Positions 20,683-29,970 of a stretch of DNA of 55,422 nucleotides are shown here, in pieces. Position 1 is the stretch's first letter. Each line of letters starts with the position of its first letter. The DNA lies in NCBI GenBank assembly GCA_035633115.1, contig DASQFN010000050.1, forward strand, positions 1 through 55,422, given 5' to 3'. Source of the DNA: Gemmatimonadaceae bacterium (GTDB lineage Bacteria; Gemmatimonadota; Gemmatimonadetes; Gemmatimonadales; Gemmatimonadaceae). Under the pieces are notes generated by a model. That model searched no databases, had not been told where the DNA came from, and was given only the letters and a program-made list of their open reading frames with translations. Position numbers and translations under genes: made by a program.

Positions 20683-20871
20683 TTATTTCTTCCGAAGCTT
20701 GTCCACGGCTCGGTCGAGCATTTCCTGCACCCGAAGATATTCTGCGTTGATCGATTTCATCGCATCAGGCATTTCCGCTTCTGCCTTCTTGATCGCGTCG
20801 GAGAGCCTTCCCATCGCTTTTGTCAGGCCTTCTTCCAGCTGCTCCCAGCCTTTCTTCAATCCGTCTTCCAT
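20683..20871 (-). CDS. small charged helical protein, hypothetical
   Basis: 62 residues, almost entirely predicted amphipathic helix rich in Glu, Lys, Leu and Met (EDGLKKGWEQLEEGLTKAM, then INAEYLRVQEMLDRAVDKL). No Cys, no membrane span and no signal peptide, so a cytosolic coiled-coil or surface-binding helix is likely. ATG 20871 is preceded by GGAGG at good spacing. Its TAA touches the GTG of the following beta-barrel-like gene, so the two form a coupled pair. No family recognised. Confidence 0.65.
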   Translation of the reverse strand: MEDGLKKGWEQLEEGLTKAMGRLSDAIKKAEAEMPDAMKSINAEYLRVQEMLDRAVDKLRKK

Positions 20872-20938
20872 TGCTGCCTCCGGCGCTCCGGGATTTCCCG
20901 AATTAGACGCTCATTTTTCGGTGGAATGAGGGTCGGCA

Positions 20939-22066
20939 ATGCATAAATTGCATCGCATGACAACCATGACCATGACCCTGCCCTCGGTGAACACAATGTA
21001 CCGAGCGCTCACGGAGCGTGATAGCACGTACGATGGCGTCTTCTTCGCTGCTATTCGCACCACCGGCGTATTCTGCCGCCCAACGTGCGTTGCGAAGAAG
21101 CCGCGTCCCCAGAACGTCGAGTTCTATCCTTCAATCGGCGATGCCGTATCCGCGGGTTATCGTCCGTGCAAGCGCTGTCGGCCGATGGAACCAGCCGGCA
21201 AGCCGCCGGCGTGGCTCGAGCAGCTCCTGGCGCGCGTCGAAGCTGAGCCGACACGACGCTGGAAAGACGAGGATCTGCGTCGCGCCGACCTTGACCCCGG
21301 TCGCGTGCGGCGCTGGTTCCTGCGCCACCACGGCATCACCTTCCACGCCTACCAGCGGGCAAGACGGCTTGGCCTCGCCCTCGGCCATATTCGTCACGGC
21401 GAAAAATGGGAGGGAGTCGGATATACGCACGGGTTCGACTCGGCGAGTGGCTTTCGTGAGGCCTTTACGCGCGCGTTCGATCGGACGCCGCCGCGCGGCA
21501 ATACGTTGGCGACGCTTGTTGTCGCCCGCCTGCTCACTCCCCTCGGGCCGATGATTGCGGGCGCCACGTCGGAAGGTATTTGTCTCCTCGAGTTTTCAGA
21601 CCGACGCATGCTGGAGACACAAATCGGGCGTCTTGAAAAACGATTCGACTGCGCCGTTGTTCCCGGCGAGCACCAGCACATCAGCCGGCTCGAGAAGGAG
21701 CTCGAGCTCTATTTCTCGGGGAAGCTTCGCGATTTCACTGTGCCTCTCGTTCTTCGCGGAACGCTGTTTCAGGTTGCCGCATGGCAGCGCCTTCAGCGAA
21801 TTCCCTATGGGGAGACGATCAGCTACGAGCAACAGGCCCGCGAAATTGGACGGGCCGGGGCACAGCGCGCGATAGGCAGGGCAAACGGCGATAACAGAAT
21901 CGCGATCGTCGTTCCGTGCCACCGTGTTGTGAAACAGAACGGCGAGCTGTGCGGCTACGGTGGCGGGCTCTGGCGGAAGAAATTTCTGCTCGATCTGGAG
22001 CGCGGGAAAGCTGGGAGCACCGTTGCGAGGGAAGCGACGACGAAGCACACGAAGTACACGGAGTAG
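20939..22066 (+). CDS. ada: bifunctional Ada: methyl-responsive transcription factor / O6-alkylguanine-DNA alkyltransferase
   Basis: 375 residues with the full Ada layout. The N-terminal zinc domain has FCRPTC and CKRC (four Cys; the first is the methylphosphotriester acceptor in E. coli Ada). An AraC-type helix-turn-helix region follows (FHAYQRARRLGLAL, then TPPRGN). The C-terminal MGMT domain carries the active-site block IVVPCHRVV and the CGYGGGLWRK segment. It removes methyl groups from phosphotriesters and O6-methylguanine and, when methylated, activates the adaptive response. ATG 20939 has GAGGG upstream; ATG 20957 is possible. The last nine residues (TTKHTKYTE) come from a 9-bp tandem repeat and look like an accidental extension past the usual end. 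Confidence 0.96.
   Translation: MHKLHRMTTMTMTLPSVNTMYRALTERDSTYDGVFFAAIRTTGVFCRPTCVAKKPRPQNVEFYPSIGDAVSAGYRPCKRCRPMEPAGKPPAWLEQLLARVEAEPTRRWKDEDLRRADLDPGRVRRWFLRHHGITFHAYQRARRLGLALGHIRHGEKWEGVGYTHGFDSASGFREAFTRAFDRTPPRGNTLATLVVARLLTPLGPMIAGATSEGICLLEFSDRRMLETQIGRLEKRFDCAVVPGEHQHISRLEKELELYFSGKLRDFTVPLVLRGTLFQVAAWQRLQRIPYGETISYEQQAREIGRAGAQRAIGRANGDNRIAIVVPCHRVVKQNGELCGYGGGLWRKKFLLDLERGKAGSTVAREATTKHTKYTE
22037..22063 (+). repeat. three 9-bp tandem units at the ada 3' end
   Basis: ACGACGAAG, CACACGAAG and TACACGGAG follow one another directly before the ada stop codon (consensus NACACGAAG). They encode TTK-HTK-YTE. Similar NACACGAAG runs are known as dispersed intergenic repeats in other bacterial genomes; here the repeat is translated. 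Confidence 0.7.
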
Positions 22067-22100
22067 CTACAGCCCATCCCGCCTGATCGGTCACCGTCTC

Positions 22101-22135
22101 TTGACATAGTATGCGCCGGACTGTAAACGTTTACA
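22101..22135 (+). promoter_or_regulatory. promoter with LacI-family operator for the sugar locus
   Basis: TTGACA at 22101-22106 is a consensus -35 box. TGTAAACGTTTACA at 22122-22135 is a perfect 14-bp palindrome with the central CG typical of LacI/GalR-family operators, placed where the -10 box would be (TAAACG at 17-bp spacing). Binding would block polymerase. It lies 79 bp before the LacI-type regulator gene, so autoregulation and control of the downstream receptor, hydrolase and transporter genes are likely (inference). Confidence 0.75.
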
Positions 22136-22214
22136 CTCGGTTCGCCAGGAGACGCCTACGGATCGCGATCGCGAAAGCCATAATGGCAATGGATCACCTC
22201 CGGCTGCGGGGACC

Positions 22215-23222
22215 ATGGTCACGATCAGGGATGTTGCTCGTGAAGCCAACGTCTCAGTGGCAACGGTCTCGCGTGTCTTCAACGGAGGTGGACCCGTCCG
22301 CGAAGAAACGCGACAGCGGATCCACGACATTGCAACTGCCCTCCGCTACGTACCCCACGGCGGCGCCCGCAGCCTCATCACCAGCAAGACCAGCACGATC
22401 GGCGTCCTCCTCCCCGACCTCTACGGCGAGTTCTTCTCAGAGGTCATTCGCGGAATCGACCTCGCCGCGCGGCGAAGCGGCTACCACCTCATCCTTTCCA
22501 GCTCTCACAGCGACAGAGGCCAGTTCGAAGGAGCGATGCGCGCCATGCGCGGCCGCGTCGACGGTGTGATCATCATGTCGCCCGACATCGATGCCCAGGC
22601 GCTGATGGCGAATCTTCCCGACAGTCAGCCGGTCGTTCTACTGAACTGCGCTCTCCGCGGTGCCGCCTTCGACTGCGTGAACATCGACAATACGCGCGGC
22701 GCCCGCGCCATCGTGCGACACCTCGTGTCTCACGGCCATAAACGCATTGCGCTCATCGCGGGCGCACCACGCAATGTCGATGGCCATGAGCGCCATCTCG
22801 GCTATCGCGCTGCTCTTCGCGATGCGTTGATCGATAGAAACAGTCGCTGGGAAACGCCCGGCAACTTTACCGAAGACTCCGGCTTCGAGGCGATGCGCAC
22901 GCTCCTCAAGCTCCGCGCACGTCCAACCGCAGTCTTCGCGGCGAACGATTCAATGGCGATAGGCGCGCTGAGCGCGCTCCGCGATGCTGGCGTGCACGTC
23001 CCGGATGAAGTTGCCGTCGCCGGCTTCGACGATATCCCGATCGCGCGTCACGTCAACCCACCCCTCACCTCAGTACACGTGCCGATCGCTGAGCTCGGCG
23101 AGCGCGCTACCGAAAAGCTCATCGGCGCACTGGGCAACAAGAGCCGATATGTCCGCCGCAACGACGTGCTTGGCACAACCCTCGTGATTCGCTCATCATG
23201 CGGGCCAGCTGGCCATGCATAG
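22215..23222 (+). CDS. LacI-family transcriptional regulator
   Basis: 335 residues. The N-terminal helix-turn-helix MVTIRDVAREANVSVATVSRVFNG is textbook LacI/GalR, followed by the hinge region YVPHGGARSL and a periplasmic-binding-protein-like effector domain (TIGVLLPDLYGEFFSEVIRGID; VFAANDSMAIGALSALRDAG; VAGFDDIPIARHVNPPLTSV). It should sense a sugar or sugar phosphate. A palindromic operator lies in its own promoter. It is 46 bp upstream of the TonB receptor and heads a run of co-directional genes to 30824, which marks it as their local regulator. The ligand is not visible from sequence; the GH144 neighbour hints at a beta-glucan fragment. Confidence 0.95.
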   Translation: MVTIRDVAREANVSVATVSRVFNGGGPVREETRQRIHDIATALRYVPHGGARSLITSKTSTIGVLLPDLYGEFFSEVIRGIDLAARRSGYHLILSSSHSDRGQFEGAMRAMRGRVDGVIIMSPDIDAQALMANLPDSQPVVLLNCALRGAAFDCVNIDNTRGARAIVRHLVSHGHKRIALIAGAPRNVDGHERHLGYRAALRDALIDRNSRWETPGNFTEDSGFEAMRTLLKLRARPTAVFAANDSMAIGALSALRDAGVHVPDEVAVAGFDDIPIARHVNPPLTSVHVPIAELGERATEKLIGALGNKSRYVRRNDVLGTTLVIRSSCGPAGHA

Positions 23223-23268
23223 CACGCATCACCACACCGCAGTCGATTCACACCAACAGGAGACGTAA

Positions 23269-26238
23269 ATGGCTACGAACAAGTTGACGCTCAAACATTT
23301 CTCTCGAGTCTTCGGCATGACGCTCGCCTTGGTGTCTATTGCTGCGGCCAACCTTCTCGCCCAGACATCGACCGGAACCGTCCAGGGAACGGTTACAAGC
23401 GGAGGCGTTCCTGTTGCGAGTGCTCAAATCATCGCCCGGAATGTCCAAAGCGGCGTTCAGCGAACCACCCTTAGCCGTGACCAGGGCAATTATGTCCTTC
23501 CTGGGCTCATTCCGGGAACGTACGACGTCACGGTTCGGCGAATCGGCAGCTCACCCATGACGCGGCGTGTGCTCGTCCAGATCGGCGCAACAAAAGTAGA
23601 AGACTTCCCGCTCACTGAGCAGGTCGCTCAGCTGACCGAAGTCCTCATATCCGCGGCGTCGGCTACCGAGACACGAACCTCCGAAGTAGCAACCAACATC
23701 ACGCCTGCGCAGATCCAGAAATTGCCGACTCCAAGTCGTAATTTTCTCGACCTTGCTCAGCTTTCGCCGGGCGTGACCGTCACGGAAGATCGCGTCGACG
23801 GTAATTCAAGAACTATTTCGGCTGGTGGCCAGGCACCGTCGAGTGTCAATCTCTTTATCGACGGAACAAGCTTCAAAAATGATTTGACTCAGGGCGGAAT
23901 TGCCGGACAGGACGCCAGTCGCGGCAATCCATTCCCCAGGAATGCAGTTGACCAGTACCGCGTTATCGGTCAGAACTTCAAAGCCGAATACCAGAAAGCA
24001 TCAAGCGCGGTAATTACGGCAACGACCAAATCGGGTGGTAACGAGTGGCGCGGCAACGCCCTTTTCGGCTTTCAGAACAAGTCGATGGTAGCGAAGGATT
24101 CGTTTCAGCGCGCCGATAAGAACTTCACCAAACCCGACTACAAGCGGACCCTTGCTGCGTTGAGCTTTGGCGGACCGATCGTGAAGGACAGGATGCACGT
24201 CTTTGGCTCGTACGAAGGGAACTATCAGAACCGCAATGCGACCGTCAACATCCCCTCTCCCCCGTCAGGCTTTCCGGCCCTCGACACCGTAAACCTGACG
24301 CAGTACAACGGAAGCTTCGTGGTGCCATTCCGCGAAACGCTTCTGTTCGGAAAGCTGAGCAGCCAGATCAGCGATAAGTCTTCGGCGGAGCTGAGCTTCA
24401 GTCACCGCAACGAGACGGACATTGCTGACGTTGGAGGCGATCGCGCGTTCACATATGCAAGCAATAACCACAATTACAACACGGTGGTACAACTGAAGCA
24501 CAGCTACTTCACGGGCCCCTGGCTCAATGAAGCTTTGGCGAGCTACACCAGGTTTCATCGCGGGTTCAGCCCTAACACGCCAGGTACGGCTCACCGCGAT
24601 TATTTCTATCCCGGTGGTAACTGCTGTGCTCATATTGGTAGCAACGTAAGTACTCAGGAATTCATCCAGAAAGGCCCGAACTTCCGCGACGATGTCACCT
24701 ACACAGGCTTTCAGCTGGGAGGAGAGCATGTGATCAAGGGCGGCGTGAGCCTGAACTTCCCGACATACGACATCGACAAGGACAATGATGGTACGCCGAA
24801 GTTCCAATATCAGGATGTCCGGGATCAGGGTTTCGGTCCCCGCGTTTACAATTACGCGTCGCCATTTTCCCTGCAGTACGGGACGGGCGACCCGCTCCTC
24901 AATCTGAGTAACAAGCAGATCGGCTTGTACATCCAGGACGACTGGAGTCCCATGAAGCGGTTGACCCTCAATCTTGGCATTCGCTGGGACTATGAGACGA
25001 ACATGCTGAACACGGACCAGGTGACTCAGCAAGCTGGTGCTGATACGGTGAGACGCTACGGCTCTAATCTCGTTGTTCCGCTCGATCTCGACCGCTATAT
25101 CGCGACGGGTGACAATCGGAAGCCGTACAAGAAAGCGTTCCAGCCGCGACTGGGCTTTTCATATTCGGTCGACGAAGCAGAACGTACCACTGTCTTCGGC
25201 GGCTGGGGTCTGTATTACGATCGAATTCCCTTCGACGTAGCCATCGACGAAAAGCAGAAGATTTCGCATCCGACGTTCAATGTGAGATTCGCTCCCAAGG
25301 GGCAGGCTCCAATCGGTAGCGAAGTGGCGTGGAACGATGCTTATCTCACCGCCGACAAGGCCACTCTGGACGCGCTGGCTCACACGTCCGGAAGACCGGA
25401 GCTCTGGTTGATCGACAACGAGTTCAAGGTTCCTCACTCCACGCAGTGGAGCCTGGGCCTTCGGCAGCAGCTGCCGGGCGGGGTTTTCGGGTCTCTCACA
25501 TACGCGAATCAGCACGCGGAGGATTTGTTCACCTTGGGCGTCGCACACGGTGCACTCAATCCGAACGGTACCTGCTGCAACTTCCCGTTCGATTGGGGGG
25601 CGCATGGCTACACGGGAATCGTTTATTCCTCGAACGAGGCCGAAACGTGGTACCAGTCAGTGCAGGCGCGACTCGATCGAGCTTACAGCCGTCCATCTCT
25701 CGATCAGTTTGGCTGGGGCGCGGGCATCGCGTACACCTACGCAGAACGCGAGCTCAAAGGCGTAGATCAGCTTGGAGAGACGTTTGCATTCCCCAACGCT
25801 CCTGCAATTCCGCGACATCCTGCCAACGACGAGAAACATCGCGTTGTTGCAAACTGGATCACGGATATTCCCCAGCTCTTTGGCATCCAATGGTCCGGGC
25901 TGTTGACACTGGGAGGCAAGGTGAGATTCGATGTGGGATGCAACCGCTTCTGCGGTCTTGCAGACCAGCAGACGAATAACCCGCGCATTCCGGGCGGATT
26001 TACCGCTCCCGGCACTTTCCCGTACCAGAACCTCGACATGCGGCTGCGAAAGGATTTCCCGCGCTTCGGTTCGAGCGCTACCGCCCTTGGAATTACTCTC
26101 GACGTATTCAATGCACTGAATCATGACAACCTCGGCTGCTACCGCGTCGGCAATCCGAAAGACACAAACTTCGGAACAGCCGGCTGCACCGTCAGTGATG
26201 CACGCAGGTATCAGCTGGGCGCGGAGCTCGACTTCTAA
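23269..26238 (+). CDS. TonB-dependent receptor with carboxypeptidase-like N-terminal domain (Oar/SusC-like)
   Basis: 989 residues. A signal peptide ([32 protein letters not shown]) precedes a carboxypeptidase regulatory-like domain at about 37-115 ([24 protein letters not shown]... [11 protein letters not shown]). A plug domain follows ([32 protein letters not shown]), then a 22-strand-type barrel from about residue 240 ending in [11 protein letters not shown], with the terminal Phe expected for BAM recognition. It should import oligosaccharides across the outer membrane using TonB energy. AGGAGA precedes ATG 23269. Position between the LacI regulator and the GH144 lipoprotein points to a glucan ligand. 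No SusD partner is seen, as is usual for Oar-like receptors. Confidence 0.93.
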   Translation: MATNKLTLKHFSRVFGMTLALVSIAAANLLAQTSTGTVQGTVTSGGVPVASAQIIARNVQSGVQRTTLSRDQGNYVLPGLIPGTYDVTVRRIGSSPMTRRVLVQIGATKVEDFPLTEQVAQLTEVLISAASATETRTSEVATNITPAQIQKLPTPSRNFLDLAQLSPGVTVTEDRVDGNSRTISAGGQAPSSVNLFIDGTSFKNDLTQGGIAGQDASRGNPFPRNAVDQYRVIGQNFKAEYQKASSAVITATTKSGGNEWRGNALFGFQNKSMVAKDSFQRADKNFTKPDYKRTLAALSFGGPIVKDRMHVFGSYEGNYQNRNATVNIPSPPSGFPALDTVNLTQYNGSFVVPFRETLLFGKLSSQISDKSSAELSFSHRNETDIADVGGDRAFTYASNNHNYNTVVQLKHSYFTGPWLNEALASYTRFHRGFSPNTPGTAHRDYFYPGGNCCAHIGSNVSTQEFIQKGPNFRDDVTYTGFQLGGEHVIKGGVSLNFPTYDIDKDNDGTPKFQYQDVRDQGFGPRVYNYASPFSLQYGTGDPLLNLSNKQIGLYIQDDWSPMKRLTLNLGIRWDYETNMLNTDQVTQQAGADTVRRYGSNLVVPLDLDRYIATGDNRKPYKKAFQPRLGFSYSVDEAERTTVFGGWGLYYDRIPFDVAIDEKQKISHPTFNVRFAPKGQAPIGSEVAWNDAYLTADKATLDALAHTSGRPELWLIDNEFKVPHSTQWSLGLRQQLPGGVFGSLTYANQHAEDLFTLGVAHGALNPNGTCCNFPFDWGAHGYTGIVYSSNEAETWYQSVQARLDRAYSRPSLDQFGWGAGIAYTYAERELKGVDQLGETFAFPNAPAIPRHPANDEKHRVVANWITDIPQLFGIQWSGLLTLGGKVRFDVGCNRFCGLADQQTNNPRIPGGFTAPGTFPYQNLDMRLRKDFPRFGSSATALGITLDVFNALNHDNLGCYRVGNPKDTNFGTAGCTVSDARRYQLGAELDF

Positions 26239-26249
26239 TCACGTTCACG

Positions 26250-26276
26250 CACGGGGCGCCGATCAGGTGCCCCGTG
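26250..26276 (+). terminator. strong intercistronic hairpin after the TonB receptor gene
   Basis: CACGGGGCGCC and GGTGCCCCGTG pair as an 11-bp stem (one G-U) around the 5-nt loop GATCA, 11 bp past the receptor stop. There is no T-run, so it may protect the receptor mRNA 3' end rather than terminate. Confidence 0.6.
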
Positions 26277-26295
26277 GCCACCTTTCTGCGGAGTG

Positions 26296-26330
26296 AGACT
26301 GCGGTCGCCTGACAGGGCGCCGCAGTCTTT
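26296..26330 (+). terminator. probable attenuating terminator between receptor and GH144 genes
   Basis: AGACTGCGG pairs with CCGCAGTCT and an inner CGCC with GGCG (13 bp, one bulged T, 6-nt loop). The stem runs into TTTGCTTC, a weak T-run. It sits 20 bp upstream of the GH144 start and could let only part of the transcription through. Confidence 0.6.
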
Positions 26331-26349
26331 GCTTCGCTCTCCGAAAACC

Positions 26350-27780
26350 ATGCGTCTCCGAACTGCTTTTGCCTGTGCACTTCTCCCGCCGGTGTTCCTC
26401 CTCTCCGCATGCTCGTGGAATGCAACAATCACCGGACCTCTGGCGCCTGTCCAGCTCACAACTCGGCAGGCTGCTTTCCTCGATACACTCGAGCAGCGGA
26501 CTTTCAACTGGTACTGGGAGCGCAGCAATTCACGCACTGGACTCACACCTGATCGCTGGCCAACCAAAAGCTTCTCGAGTGTTGCTGCAATCGGCTTCGC
26601 TCTTACCGCGTATCCGATTGGAATCGAGCGTGGTTATATCACGCGGGCGGCCGGCGCCGAGCGAGTTCTCAATACGCTGAGGTTCATGTACAACGCCCCC
26701 CAGGGTCCACAGGCGAGCGGCGTCACGGGTTACAAGGGATTCTTCTACCATTTCCTCGACATGGAAACGGGGCACCGCTTCGAGACAGTGGAGCTCTCTA
26801 CCATAGATACATCCCTGCTCCTCGCCGGCGTTCTCTTCTGTCAGTCCTACTTCACCAACCCAGACGCGGCCGAGTCTGCAATCCGCGCCTATGCAGATTC
26901 GCTTTATCTGCGCGTGGATTGGCAATGGATTCGTCCCAAAGCGCCGTTCGTGAGCATGGGATGGCACCCGGAAAAAGGATTCATCGACTACGACTGGCAT
27001 GGCTTGAACGAGGGGATAATCCTCAACATCCTCGCCCTCGGCTCTCCTACTCATCCAATCGAGCCCGCCGCGTGGACGGCATACACGAGCACGTACAAGT
27101 GGGCTGACTTCTACGGATTCCAGCATGTGAACTTCGCCCCGGTCTTCGGACACCAGTACTCGCACATCTGGATCGACTTCCGTGGTATCAAGGACGAGTA
27201 CATGCGCGGCAAGGGAATCGACTACTTCGAGAATTCCCGGCGCGCGACCTACTCACAGCGCGCATACGCCATCGCAAACCCCGACGGATGGAAAGATTAC
27301 GGACCAGACATCTGGGGGCTCTCCGCGTACGACGGGCCCCACGATACGACGATCGTCATCCTCGGGAAGCCGAGAAAGTTTTTTACCTACGCTGCGCGCG
27401 GTGCGGCTGCCGGCGAGATTCGCGACGACGGAACACTCGGGCCAACGGCGGCTGGTGGGTCCATTGCGTTCACACCTGAAGTCGCCATTCCCGCACTCAT
27501 CAGAATGAGAGAGAAATACGGCGACGATCTGTTTGCGGCGTACGGCTTCCTGGACTCGTTCAATCCGACGTTCGATGTTGACATCAAGCCGCATCACGGC
27601 AAAGTCGTCCGCGGCATCGGATGGTTCGATACCGATTACCTGGGAATTGATCAGGGGCCGATTATCGCGATGATCGAGAACTACCGCTCTCAACTCGTTT
27701 GGAAAACCATGCGCAAAAATCCCTACATCGTGAGCGGGCTCAGGAAAGCCGGGTTCAGCGGCGGGTGGCTTGAGCAGTAG
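26350..27780 (+). CDS. glucoamylase-family lipoprotein, GH144-type (endo-beta-1,2-glucanase family)
   Basis: 476 residues. The start MRLRTAFACALLPPVFLLSAC is a lipoprotein signal with box LSAC, so the mature protein is a membrane-anchored periplasmic or surface enzyme. The (alpha/alpha)6-barrel glycoamylase domain (PF10091) is recognised by RTFNWYWERSNSRTGLTPDRWP, SSVAAIGFALTAYPIGIERGYI, GVTGYKGFFYHFLDMETG, ELSTIDTSLLLAGVLF, DYDWHGLNEGIILNILALG and GLSAYDGP. PF10091 single-domain enzymes are GH144; the characterised members cleave beta-1,2-glucan internally. The tail DQGPIIAMIENYRSQLVWK is conserved. ATG 26350 is preferred to an earlier in-frame GTG at 26293 because only it gives a clean signal. 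Neighbours (receptor, ABC importer, GH1) fit a glucan-use locus. Confidence 0.92.
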   Translation: MRLRTAFACALLPPVFLLSACSWNATITGPLAPVQLTTRQAAFLDTLEQRTFNWYWERSNSRTGLTPDRWPTKSFSSVAAIGFALTAYPIGIERGYITRAAGAERVLNTLRFMYNAPQGPQASGVTGYKGFFYHFLDMETGHRFETVELSTIDTSLLLAGVLFCQSYFTNPDAAESAIRAYADSLYLRVDWQWIRPKAPFVSMGWHPEKGFIDYDWHGLNEGIILNILALGSPTHPIEPAAWTAYTSTYKWADFYGFQHVNFAPVFGHQYSHIWIDFRGIKDEYMRGKGIDYFENSRRATYSQRAYAIANPDGWKDYGPDIWGLSAYDGPHDTTIVILGKPRKFFTYAARGAAAGEIRDDGTLGPTAAGGSIAFTPEVAIPALIRMREKYGDDLFAAYGFLDSFNPTFDVDIKPHHGKVVRGIGWFDTDYLGIDQGPIIAMIENYRSQLVWKTMRKNPYIVSGLRKAGFSGGWLEQ

Positions 27781-29077
27781 TTCTTTGCTTCGCTCTATTC
27801 GCGTTAAACTCGCGATCGCTTCACTCCCCTGTCTCGTAATCGCGGCCGCGGCATGCTCGCCCGCATCTGACCGCGAGTCGAAGCTTCGGTTGTGGGCAAT
27901 GGGCCGCGAAGGAGAAGTAGTCTCCGAGCTCATACCTGCCTTCGAGAAAGAGCACCCCGGAATCAAGGTCGAGGTTCAGCAGATCCCCTGGTCGGCCGCA
28001 CACGAAAAGCTGCTCACCGCGTTCGTCGGTGACGCCACGCCGGACATCGCGATGCTCGGCAACACATGGGTTCCGGAATTCGTCGCGCTCGACGCGCTCG
28101 AGCCACTCGATTCGCTCGTGGCCAGGTCCACCGATGTCGTACGCAGCGATTACTTCCCCGGCATCTGGAGCACCAACGTCGTCGACGGCGCGACGTATGG
28201 CATTCCGTGGTACGTCGACACCCAGGTGATTTTCTACCGGTCCGATCTGCTCGCGAAGGCCGGGTACAGCCAGATGCCATCTACCTGGGCCGATTGGCGG
28301 CAGGCAATGCAGAAGATCAAGTCACAGATGTCTGCACGACAGTACCCGCTTCTGATTCCCATCACGGAGTGGCGGCCCCCTGTCATTCTGGGCGTGCAGG
28401 CCGGATCACCGCTGCTCCGGGACAATGGTCGTCGCGGCGCGTTTCACGAGCCGCAGTTTCGCTCGGCGTTCGATTTTTACGCGGGACTTTTTCATGATGG
28501 GCTCGCACCGGCATTCAGCGCAAGCGAGATCTCGAACCTTTATCAGGAGTTCGAGCGCGGAAACATTGCGATGTATATCAGTGGGCCGTGGCAGATCGGC
28601 GAGTTCACCAACCGGCTTCCAAAAGAGATGCAGGACAAATGGATGACCGCTCCGCTGCCGGGTATGAACGGCCCTGGAGTTTCACTCGCCGGCGGAGCCA
28701 GTCTATCGCTGTACCGTAGATCGACTCACAAGCGCGAAGCCTGGCTGCTGATGGAATATCTGTCGCGCCCGGACGTCCAGCTGCGCTTTTACAAGCTGAC
28801 TGGCGATCTCCCTGCGCGTCGGGAAGCATGGCGTGACACTTCGCTCGCCAGCAATCGGTACGCCCAAGCATTTCGCGAGCAGCTCGACCGCGTCGTCCCC
28901 ACCCCGAAGGTTCCCGAGTGGGAGCAGATAGCAACAAAGGTCTTCGAGTACGGAGAGAAGGCCATCCGCGGACGAATGACCGTCGAGCAGGCGCTCGTTG
29001 CGCTCGACCGTGACGTCGACGCACTTCTCGAGAAAAGGCGTTGGCTCATGAGCCGACGCAAGCTCGCCACCCGGTAA
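27770..29077 (+). CDS. sugar ABC transporter substrate-binding lipoprotein
   Basis: 435 residues from TTG 27770, overlapping the GH144 end by 11 bp; TTG 27785 is an alternative. Signal with lipobox AAAC near residue 29. The mature part is a family-1 extracellular solute-binding protein: KLRLWAMGREGEVVSELIPAFEKEHPGIKVEVQQIPW, then DIAMLGNTWVPEFVALDALEPLD, GIPWYVDTQVIFYRSDLLAKAGY and the MYISGPWQIGEF block. It binds an oligosaccharide in the periplasm and delivers it to the two permeases that follow. The gene overlap and lack of a strong ribosome-binding site suggest translational coupling. The ligand is inferred from context as a gluco-oligosaccharide, possibly beta-1,2-linked. Confidence 0.94.
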   Translation: MSSSSLLRSIRVKLAIASLPCLVIAAAACSPASDRESKLRLWAMGREGEVVSELIPAFEKEHPGIKVEVQQIPWSAAHEKLLTAFVGDATPDIAMLGNTWVPEFVALDALEPLDSLVARSTDVVRSDYFPGIWSTNVVDGATYGIPWYVDTQVIFYRSDLLAKAGYSQMPSTWADWRQAMQKIKSQMSARQYPLLIPITEWRPPVILGVQAGSPLLRDNGRRGAFHEPQFRSAFDFYAGLFHDGLAPAFSASEISNLYQEFERGNIAMYISGPWQIGEFTNRLPKEMQDKWMTAPLPGMNGPGVSLAGGASLSLYRRSTHKREAWLLMEYLSRPDVQLRFYKLTGDLPARREAWRDTSLASNRYAQAFREQLDRVVPTPKVPEWEQIATKVFEYGEKAIRGRMTVEQALVALDRDVDALLEKRRWLMSRRKLATR

Positions 29078-29970
29078 TGGCCCGGCTCAGCATACCGTCC
29101 GAAGCCAACACGGCCGCATGGTTTTTCCTGGCACCCGCACTCCTCCTGATCGGCGTCTTCTTCTTCCTCCCCGTCGCCGCGTCATTGGTCCTCAGCGTCA
29201 CGGACTTCGATCTCTACGGAATTGCGGACCCCGGTAACACACGCTTTGTGGGCCTTCAGAACTATTCGAAGCTCCTGCAGACGCCGGATTTCTGGGCCGC
29301 GCTGAGAAACACATTCTACTTCGCCTTCGTCGGCGGCCCGCTCACCATAGCCGTCGCGCTCGGCGCCGCGCTTCTGCTGAGCTCGAAGCTGGTTCGCTTC
29401 AAGGGTTTCTTTCGGACGATCTACTTCACGCCCTTCGTAACGACGCTGGTCGCGGTCGCGATCGTCTGGCGCTACCTGTATCACACCCGTTACGGCCTGA
29501 TCAACTACGGGCTCTCCTACGTCGGCATCGGTCCAATCGACTGGCTCGGCGATCCTGACTGGGCGATGCCCGCGATAATCCTCATGGCTGTGTGGAAGAG
29601 CTTCGGCTACAACATGCTGATCTTCATCGCCGGCCTTCAAAGCATTCCGGAAGAACTGTACGACGCGGCGGAGATCGACGGCGCCGGTCCGATTCGCCGC
29701 TTCTTCAGCATCACTCTGCCGATGCTCATGCCCACGCTGGTGTTCGTCTCGGTCGTCACGATGATCGGATACTTCCAGCTGTTCGCCGAGCCTTACGTCA
29801 TGACGCAGGGTGGACCTTTGAGGAGCACGACGAGCGTCGTACTCCTCATGTATGAGGAAGGCTTCCGGTGGTGGCGAATGGGATACGCTGCGGCAATCGC
29901 ATTCGTTCTCTTCGTCGTGATACTGATCGCCACGCTTCTCCAGTTCCGGCTTCAGAAGGAGCGTGCATGA
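29077..29970 (+). CDS. sugar ABC transporter permease (MalF/UgpA type)
   Basis: 297 residues from ATG 29077, which overlaps the previous stop as TAATG. Six membrane spans are visible, starting AAWFFLAPALLLIGVFFFLP. The EAA loop that contacts the ATPase is present as EELYDAAEIDGAGPIRRFFSITLPML. It forms the inner-membrane channel together with the next gene product. The next ATG overlaps its stop (ATGA), so binding protein and both permeases form a tightly coupled set. Confidence 0.95.
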   Translation: MARLSIPSEANTAAWFFLAPALLLIGVFFFLPVAASLVLSVTDFDLYGIADPGNTRFVGLQNYSKLLQTPDFWAALRNTFYFAFVGGPLTIAVALGAALLLSSKLVRFKGFFRTIYFTPFVTTLVAVAIVWRYLYHTRYGLINYGLSYVGIGPIDWLGDPDWAMPAIILMAVWKSFGYNMLIFIAGLQSIPEELYDAAEIDGAGPIRRFFSITLPMLMPTLVFVSVVTMIGYFQLFAEPYVMTQGGPLRSTTSVVLLMYEEGFRWWRMGYAAAIAFVLFVVILIATLLQFRLQKERA

